Assembly: GCA_900772675.1 (NCBI GenBank)
Contig: CAAGRM010000074.1
Coordinates: 1-5,019, forward strand
Length of the DNA: 5,019 bases
Reading direction: 5' to 3'
Source: Lachnospiraceae bacterium
GTDB taxonomy: Bacteria; Bacillota; Clostridia; Lachnospirales; Lachnospiraceae
A model generated the notes under the pieces. The model did not search any database, was not told the DNA's origin, and was given only the letters and a program-made list of their open reading frames with translations. A program made the position numbers and the translations under genes. Positions 1 to 5,019 of the stretch are shown piece by piece (the first letter of the stretch is position 1; every line of letters starts with the position of its first letter).

Positions 1-3000
1 ATGTGCTCGGACATAAGGCAAGAGAGTGTATGCCTTATATCATGCAGGCGTTCATCAAAAAACCGGAGGATGTAGAAAAAGGTATTGCTTTCGACCGCCG
101 TCTGTACGTGGTGCGCCGTGTTTTTGAGCAGAGTAACGACAATACTTACGTGCCGTCTCTTTCCAGCCGCACCATCGTTTACAAGGGAATGTTCCTCGTG
201 GGACAGCTTCGTACTTTCTTCCACGATCTGCAGGATGTGGACTATGAGTCCGCAATCGCCATGGTACATTCCAGATTCAGCACCAACACGAACCCGAGCT
301 GGGAGAGAGCACATCCGAACCGTTTTATTGTACATAACGGTGAGATCAACACCATCCGCGGAAATGCCGATAAGATGCTGGCGCGCGAAGAGACCATGTC
401 GTCTCCAATGCTGCAGGATGAGCTGCATAAAGTACTTCCTGTTGTTAATACACAGGGTTCTGATTCGGCAATGCTCGACAACACACTGGAGTTTCTTACT
501 ATGAGCGGCATGGATCTTCCACTGGCTGTTATGATCACAATTCCAGAACCATGGGCAAACAACGATACGATTTCCCAGGAAAAACGTGACTTTTATCAGT
601 ACTATGCAACGATGATGGAACCATGGGACGGACCGGCATCCATTCTGTTCTCCGATGGAGATGTTATGGGAGCTGTGCTGGATCGAAACGGTCTTCGCCC
701 TTCCCGTTACTACATCACCAACGACGGATTCCTGATCCTCTCCTCTGAGGTCGGTGTTCTGGAAGTTCCGGAAGAGAAGATTGTTTTAAAAGAACGTCTC
801 CATCCGGGAAAAATGCTTCTGGTTAACACGGTACAGGGCAAGGTGCTAAATGACGAGGAAGTAAAAGAATATTATGCTATGAAACAGCCATACGGTGAAT
901 GGCTCGACAGCTATCTGGTACAGTTGAAGGATATCAAAATCCCGAATCTGCCGGTGGAAGAATATACGAAGGAAGAGCGGATGCGCCTGCAGAAAGCTTT
1001 CGGCTACACCTACGAGGAATACCGTTCTTCTATCGGTAAAATGGCATTAAACGGTGTCGAGGCAACCGCTTCGATGGGTATTGATACCCCGCTTGCCGTT
1101 CTTTCACATGAGCACCAGCCGCTGTTTAACTATTTCAAACAGCTCTTTGCACAGGTAACAAATCCGCCGATTGACTGTATCCGTGAGGAGATTGTAACAT
1201 CTACAAGCGTTTATGTCGGACGTGACGGAAATCTGTTGGAAGAGGAACCGAAGAACTGTCAGGTATTAAAGATCAACAATCCGATCCTGACCAATACCGA
1301 CCTTCTGAAAATTAAAAATATGAAAGTGGAAGGCTTCAAGGTTATGACCGTTCCGATCACTTATTACAAGAGTGCACCGCTTGACCGTGCAATGGATCGT
1401 CTGTTTGTCGAAGTCGACCGGGCACACCGGGCCGGAGCCAACATTCTGATTCTCTCCGACCGCGGCGTCGACGAGAACCATGTGGCAATCCCGTCCCTGC
1501 TGGCAGTATCCGCTGTTCATCAGCATCTGGTAAAAACGAAAAAGAGAACATCTCTTGCGATCATTCTGGAGTCCGGCGAACCGCGTGAGGTACATCATTT
1601 TGCAACACTGCTTGGCTACGGTGCCTGCGCAATTAACCCATATCTGGCGCTCGATACGATTCACGAGCTGATCGAGGAAGGTATGATTAAGAAGGATTAC
1701 TATGCAGCTGTGGAAGATTATAACCATGCGGTCATTTCCGGTATTGTCAAAATTGCAGCTAAAATGGGTATTTCTACCATTCAGTCCTATCAGGGATCTC
1801 AGATTTTTGAGGCAATCGGTATTTCTGCAGAGGTTATCGACAAATACTTCACAGGTACGGTCAGCCGTGTCGGCGGCATTACACTGGAGGATATTGCAAA
1901 AGATGTCGATGAACGTCATTCTCAGGCATTCGATCCGCTGGAATTGTCCACAGATCTGACGCTTGACAGCATTGGACGCCACAAAGCAAGAAGTCAGGGC
2001 GAAGAACATCGTTACAATCCGCGCACCATCCATACGCTGCAGGAGTCTACAAGACGCGGTGATTACAAGATGTTTAAAGAGTATACTGCTATGGTCGACA
2101 GCGAGGAGAGCGGATATCTGCGAAGCCTGATGGAATTCGACTATCCGGCACAGGGTGTTCCGCTGGAAGAAGTAGAGAGCGTTGACTCCATTGTAAAACG
2201 ATTTAAGACCGGCGCGATGTCTTACGGTTCCATTTCCCAGGAGGCACATGAGACACTGGCAATTGCCATGAACCGTCTGCACGGAAAATCGAACACCGGT
2301 GAGGGCGGCGAGAGTGATGACCGTCTCGAATCTCCGGAGAGATGCTCCGCGATCAAACAGGTCGCATCGGGTCGCTTCGGCGTTACCAGCAAGTACCTTG
2401 TCAGTGCAAAAGAAATCCAGATCAAAATGGCACAGGGCGCAAAACCGGGCGAGGGCGGCCACTTACCGGCCGGAAAGGTTTATCCGTGGATTGCAAAAAC
2501 ACGTCACTCCACACCGGGTGTGTCTCTGATTTCTCCGCCACCGCATCACGATATCTATTCCATTGAGGATCTTGCGCAGCTGATTTACGATCTGAAGAAC
2601 TCGAATGTGAATGCCAGAATTTCTGTGAAACTTGTATCTGAGGCAGGCGTTGGTACTGTTGCAGCCGGTGTTGCGAAAGCCGGAGCACAGGTTATTCTGA
2701 TTTCCGGATATGATGGAGGAACAGGAGCAGCACCGAGAAGTTCCATTCACAACGCGGGTCTTCCATGGGAGTTAGGTCTTGCGGAGACGCATCAGACGTT
2801 GATTAAGAACGGTCTTCGTAACCGTGTTATGATCGAAACCGACGGCAAGCTGATGAGCGGCCGTGACGTTGTAATTGCAGCACTTCTTGGAGCAGAAGAA
2901 TTCGGCTTTGCTACCGCACCGCTCGTAACCATGGGATGTGTTATGATGCGTGTCTGCAATCTGGATACCTGTCCGATGGGTATAGCAACCCAGAACCCGG

Positions 3001-4127
3001 AGCTTCGCAAACGCTTCCGTGGCAAACCGGAATACGTGATCAACTTTATGCGCTTCATCGCAGAGGAAATGCGTGAGTACATGGCGAAGCTTGGCTTCCG
3101 CACAGTTGATGAGATGGTTGGACGTTCCGATCTCTTAAAAAGGAACGATAAAGTGACGAATGAGCACGCAGACCGCGTAGACTTAAGTCAGATTCTGAAT
3201 AACCCGTTTGCAAAAGCAGGTGAGAAGGTAACCTTCGATCCGAAAGATGTTTACGACTTCAAGCTGGGCAGCACCATAGATGAAAAAGTGCTCCTGAAAA
3301 AATTCGGACCGGCCATGGATAAGAAAGAGAAAAAGACAGTCAAAGTGGAAATTACGAACACCGACCGTACCGTAGGAACGATTTTCGGTGCCGAAATCAC
3401 CAGAAAATTCGGAACTTCCCTGGAGCCGGATACGTACACCGTACAGTGTAAAGGTGCCGGCGGACAGAGCTTTGGAGCCTTTATTCCAAAAGGTCTGACC
3501 CTGGAACTCGAAGGCGATTCGAACGACTATTTCGGAAAAGGTCTCTCCGGTGGAAAGCTTGTTGTCTATCCGCCGAAAGCAGGAAAGTATAAACCGGAAG
3601 AAAATATCATTGTCGGAAACGTTGCTCTCTACGGCGCAACGAGCGGTGAGGCGTACATCAATGGTATCGCCGGGGAACGTTTCTGTGTCAGAAACTCCGG
3701 TGCTTACGCCGTTGTGGAAGGCGTCGGTGAGCATGGATGCGAGTATATGACAGGCGGTCGCGTCGCTGTTCTTGGCGCAACCGGAAAGAACTTTGCAGCC
3801 GGAATGAGCGGCGGTATCGCTTATGTGCTGGATGAAAAGAATAACCTGTACCGCAATCTGAACAAGGAAATGATTTCGATCGAAACGGTAGAAAGCAAAT
3901 ATGATATTGCAGAGCTGAAAAACATGATTGAAAAACATGTCGCACATACCGACTCTGAAAAAGGAAAAGAAATTCTCGCACATTTTGACAAATATCTGCC
4001 GAAATTCAAGAAGATCATTCCAAATGACTATAAGCGCATGATGATGCTGAGTGCACAAATGGAAGACAAAGGACTCAGCAGCGAGCAGGCACAGATTGAA
4101 GCATTTTACGAAAGCATGCGTAAGTAG
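1..4127 (+). CDS. gltB: Glutamate synthase (NADPH) large/alpha subunit, 5'-truncated by the window edge
   Basis: Catalytic subunit of cytoplasmic GOGAT: it hydrolyses glutamine and uses the ammonia with 2-oxoglutarate to make glutamate on FMN. The first complete codon is GTG at base 3, which I read as internal Val, not a start; 1374 codons remain before TAG at 4125-4127. Visible in order (fragment numbering): class II amidotransferase domain, residues 1 to about 290, with HSRFSTNT (89-96), HNGEINT (111-117), QGSDSAMLDN (151-160) and DRNGLRPSRYY (227-237); central domain, about 330-630; FMN/synthase domain, about 700-1070, with GAMSYGSIS (737-745), KPGEGGHLP (814-822), SPPPHHDIYS (844-853) and SGYDGGTGAAP (901-911); [3Fe-4S] ligands C979, C985 and C990 (C-x5-C-x4-C); glycine-rich GXGXG beta-helix domain, about 1120-1290. 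The catalytic N-terminal Cys and any propeptide lie upstream. Remembered Azospirillum GltB numbering of the glutamine-binding residues gives an offset near 119, so about 120 mature residues are missing. No frameshift or missing motif is seen. The downstream gltD favours the NADPH-type over the ferredoxin-type enzyme. Confidence 0.97.
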   Translation, partial: VLGHKARECMPYIMQAFIKKPEDVEKGIAFDRRLYVVRRVFEQSNDNTYVPSLSSRTIVYKGMFLVGQLRTFFHDLQDVDYESAIAMVHSRFSTNTNPSWERAHPNRFIVHNGEINTIRGNADKMLAREETMSSPMLQDELHKVLPVVNTQGSDSAMLDNTLEFLTMSGMDLPLAVMITIPEPWANNDTISQEKRDFYQYYATMMEPWDGPASILFSDGDVMGAVLDRNGLRPSRYYITNDGFLILSSEVGVLEVPEEKIVLKERLHPGKMLLVNTVQGKVLNDEEVKEYYAMKQPYGEWLDSYLVQLKDIKIPNLPVEEYTKEERMRLQKAFGYTYEEYRSSIGKMALNGVEATASMGIDTPLAVLSHEHQPLFNYFKQLFAQVTNPPIDCIREEIVTSTSVYVGRDGNLLEEEPKNCQVLKINNPILTNTDLLKIKNMKVEGFKVMTVPITYYKSAPLDRAMDRLFVEVDRAHRAGANILILSDRGVDENHVAIPSLLAVSAVHQHLVKTKKRTSLAIILESGEPREVHHFATLLGYGACAINPYLALDTIHELIEEGMIKKDYYAAVEDYNHAVISGIVKIAAKMGISTIQSYQGSQIFEAIGISAEVIDKYFTGTVSRVGGITLEDIAKDVDERHSQAFDPLELSTDLTLDSIGRHKARSQGEEHRYNPRTIHTLQESTRRGDYKMFKEYTAMVDSEESGYLRSLMEFDYPAQGVPLEEVESVDSIVKRFKTGAMSYGSISQEAHETLAIAMNRLHGKSNTGEGGESDDRLESPERCSAIKQVASGRFGVTSKYLVSAKEIQIKMAQGAKPGEGGHLPAGKVYPWIAKTRHSTPGVSLISPPPHHDIYSIEDLAQLIYDLKNSNVNARISVKLVSEAGVGTVAAGVAKAGAQVILISGYDGGTGAAPRSSIHNAGLPWELGLAETHQTLIKNGLRNRVMIETDGKLMSGRDVVIAALLGAEEFGFATAPLVTMGCVMMRVCNLDTCPMGIATQNPELRKRFRGKPEYVINFMRFIAEEMREYMAKLGFRTVDEMVGRSDLLKRNDKVTNEHADRVDLSQILNNPFAKAGEKVTFDPKDVYDFKLGSTIDEKVLLKKFGPAMDKKEKKTVKVEITNTDRTVGTIFGAEITRKFGTSLEPDTYTVQCKGAGGQSFGAFIPKGLTLELEGDSNDYFGKGLSGGKLVVYPPKAGKYKPEENIIVGNVALYGATSGEAYINGIAGERFCVRNSGAYAVVEGVGEHGCEYMTGGRVAVLGATGKNFAAGMSGGIAYVLDEKNNLYRNLNKEMISIETVESKYDIAELKNMIEKHVAHTDSEKGKEILAHFDKYLPKFKKIIPNDYKRMMMLSAQMEDKGLSSEQAQIEAFYESMRK

Positions 4128-4131
4128 GAGG
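4126..4131 (+). promoter_or_regulatory. Shine-Dalgarno site of gltD, overlapping the gltB stop codon
   Basis: AGGAGG, a perfect anti-16S core match, shares its first two bases with the gltB TAG stop (4125-4127). Ten bases separate it from the ATG at 4142, slightly long but workable. It fixes the gltD start over the next in-frame ATG at 4163, which has no such site. The 14-base gap has no room for a terminator or a conventional promoter, so co-transcription with gltB, and possibly translational coupling, is inferred. Confidence 0.88.
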
Positions 4132-4141
4132 AAGAAGAACT

Positions 4142-5019
4142 ATGGGTAAGCCAACTGGATTTATGGAATATCAGCGGAAAACAGGCAACACAGTTGCTCC
4201 GCTGGAACGTATCAAAGATTTTAAGGAATTTCATCTGCAGCTCCCGAAAAAGGAGCAGCAGATGCAGGCTGCCCGCTGTATGGCATGCGGTGTACCGTTC
4301 TGCCAGGCGGGAACCATGATTGCGGGAATGGCCTCCGGCTGTCCGCTGCAGAATCTTGTTCCGGAATGGAACGATCTTGTTTATATCGGAAATTATGAGC
4401 AGGCATACCGCCGTCTCACAAAAACAAACTGCTTCCCGGAATTTACCTCCCGTGTCTGCCCGGCACTGTGCGAGGCGGCCTGTACGTGTAATGTGAACGG
4501 AGATCCTGTCTGCACGAAGGAAAATGAACGCGCGATCATCGAAAACGCATGGGCAACCGGCCTGATTACGCCGCAGCCGCCGAAGGTGCGCACCGGAAAA
4601 CGCGTTGCCGTTGTAGGAAGCGGTCCTTCCGGCCTTGCAGCAGCGATGCAGCTCAACCGTCGCGGCCATTCTGTTACGGTCTTTGAACGCCGCGACCGCG
4701 TGGGCGGACTTTTACGCTACGGTATTCCGAACATGAAACTCGATAAGAGCGTCATCGACCGCCGTGTGGATCTGATGAAGGCAGAAGGAATTGAATTTGT
4801 AACGAATGCTGATATCGGAAAAGATGTAAAAGCCGACAAGCTGTTAAAAGAGTTTGACCGTGTTCTGCTTTGCTGTGGCGCGGCAAATCCAAGAGACATA
4901 AAGGCAGAGGGAAGAGATGCGAAAGGGATCTACTTTGCGGTTGATTTTCTGACTTCGGTAACAAAGAGTCTTCTGGATTCAAATTTTGCGGATCACGCTT
5001 ATATTGATGCGAAGGGGAA
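4142..5019 (+). CDS. gltD: Glutamate synthase (NADPH) small/beta subunit, 3'-truncated by the window edge
   Basis: Electron-input subunit of GOGAT: it oxidises NADPH on FAD and sends electrons through iron-sulfur clusters to GltB. The ATG at 4142 follows a strong AGGAGG, and the N-terminus MGKPTGFMEYQR matches the family start. The frame is open to the window end: 292 full codons plus two bases, of about 490 expected. Seen in order: iron-sulfur region with C46-x2-C49-x4-C54-x12-C67-P (RCMACGVPFC, then GCPL), the conserved PEWNDLVY (74-81), and a second motif FPEFTSRVCPALCEAAC (98-114) with C106, C110 and C114; then the FAD Rossmann fold RVAVVGSGPSGLAAA (154-168, GxGxxG at 159-164), acidic E182 at the end of the second strand, and GGLLRYGIPNMKL (188-200). 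The NADPH-binding Rossmann domain should follow outside the window. The same architecture occurs in related proteins such as the dihydropyrimidine dehydrogenase N-terminus, but adjacency to gltB and the N-terminal signature settle the call. Additional cysteines (C97, C116, C124) lie around the second cluster motif. Confidence 0.96.
   Translation, partial: MGKPTGFMEYQRKTGNTVAPLERIKDFKEFHLQLPKKEQQMQAARCMACGVPFCQAGTMIAGMASGCPLQNLVPEWNDLVYIGNYEQAYRRLTKTNCFPEFTSRVCPALCEAACTCNVNGDPVCTKENERAIIENAWATGLITPQPPKVRTGKRVAVVGSGPSGLAAAMQLNRRGHSVTVFERRDRVGGLLRYGIPNMKLDKSVIDRRVDLMKAEGIEFVTNADIGKDVKADKLLKEFDRVLLCCGAANPRDIKAEGRDAKGIYFAVDFLTSVTKSLLDSNFADHAYIDAKG

Noticed and set aside
1..6. ATG at base 1 and the GTG at base 3 as possible gene starts.
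   Set aside because: The ATG at base 1 is out of frame with gltB and soon meets a stop. The GTG at base 3 is in frame, but about 120 conserved N-terminal residues including the catalytic Cys would be absent, and the cut coincides with the window edge.
2298..2460. Near-repeat GAGGGCGGC seen twice (about 2301 and 2451).
   Set aside because: Both copies encode conserved GEGG motifs (GEGGE and GEGGH) of the FMN domain, so protein conservation explains them; they are not a DNA repeat.
1266..2462. Long antisense open frame (398 codons) opposite gltB.
   Set aside because: Its codons are exact reverse complements of gltB codons in register, so it would stop only where gltB uses TTA, CTA or TCA, which are rare here. 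The TTA Leu codon at 2463-2465 bounds it upstream. The translation is Cys/Phe/Arg-rich with no recognisable domain.
3183..4058. Second long antisense open frame (291 codons) opposite the gltB 3' end.
   Set aside because: It is in codon register with gltB for the same reason, has no recognisable motif, and lies opposite the strongly conserved GXGXG domain.
4128..4141. Possible regulatory element or terminator between gltB and gltD.
   Set aside because: Only 14 purine-rich bases are available, fully accounted for by the Shine-Dalgarno and its spacer; no inverted repeat is present.
4106..4669. Antisense open frame (187 codons) spanning the gltB-gltD junction.
   Set aside because: It is in register with gltD codons and lies opposite the conserved cluster motifs and FAD fold, so it is a shadow frame created by gltD codon choice.

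Overview
The window holds two adjacent plus-strand genes, both cut by the window edges: the large (alpha) subunit gene of glutamate synthase, gltB, missing its 5' end, and the small (beta) subunit gene, gltD, missing its 3' end. Together they encode NADPH-type glutamate synthase (GOGAT). This enzyme converts L-glutamine, 2-oxoglutarate and NADPH to two L-glutamates, and with glutamine synthetase forms the main ammonium-assimilation cycle.

Layout: bases 1-4127 are one uninterrupted gltB reading frame whose first complete codon is at base 3. A 14-base gap (4128-4141) follows. The gltD Shine-Dalgarno sequence starts inside the gltB stop codon. From 4142 to the last base the frame is gltD, covering the N-terminal iron-sulfur region and the FAD-binding half; the expected NADPH-binding half lies beyond the window. 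No non-coding stretch exceeds 14 bases, and I see no RNA gene, terminator, mobile element, CRISPR array or significant repeat. The promoter and any leader regulation would lie upstream of base 1.

How the genes work together: GltD takes hydride from NADPH on FAD and passes electrons through [4Fe-4S] clusters to the [3Fe-4S] cluster and FMN of GltB. In GltB, ammonia released from glutamine in the N-terminal amidotransferase domain reaches the FMN site, where 2-oxoglutarate is aminated and reduced to glutamate. Tight gene spacing fits the need for matched subunit amounts.

Organism: the strong AGGAGG ribosome-binding site, roughly balanced base composition and the GltD sequence style (MGKPTGFMEYQR start, FPEFTSRVCPALCE cluster motif, DPVCTKENERAIIENA) suggest a Clostridia member of the Bacillota, probably Lachnospiraceae-like. 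This is recalled family resemblance, not a search result. I found no sign of a novel system: this is an ordinary core-metabolism locus, and the findings below are minor.
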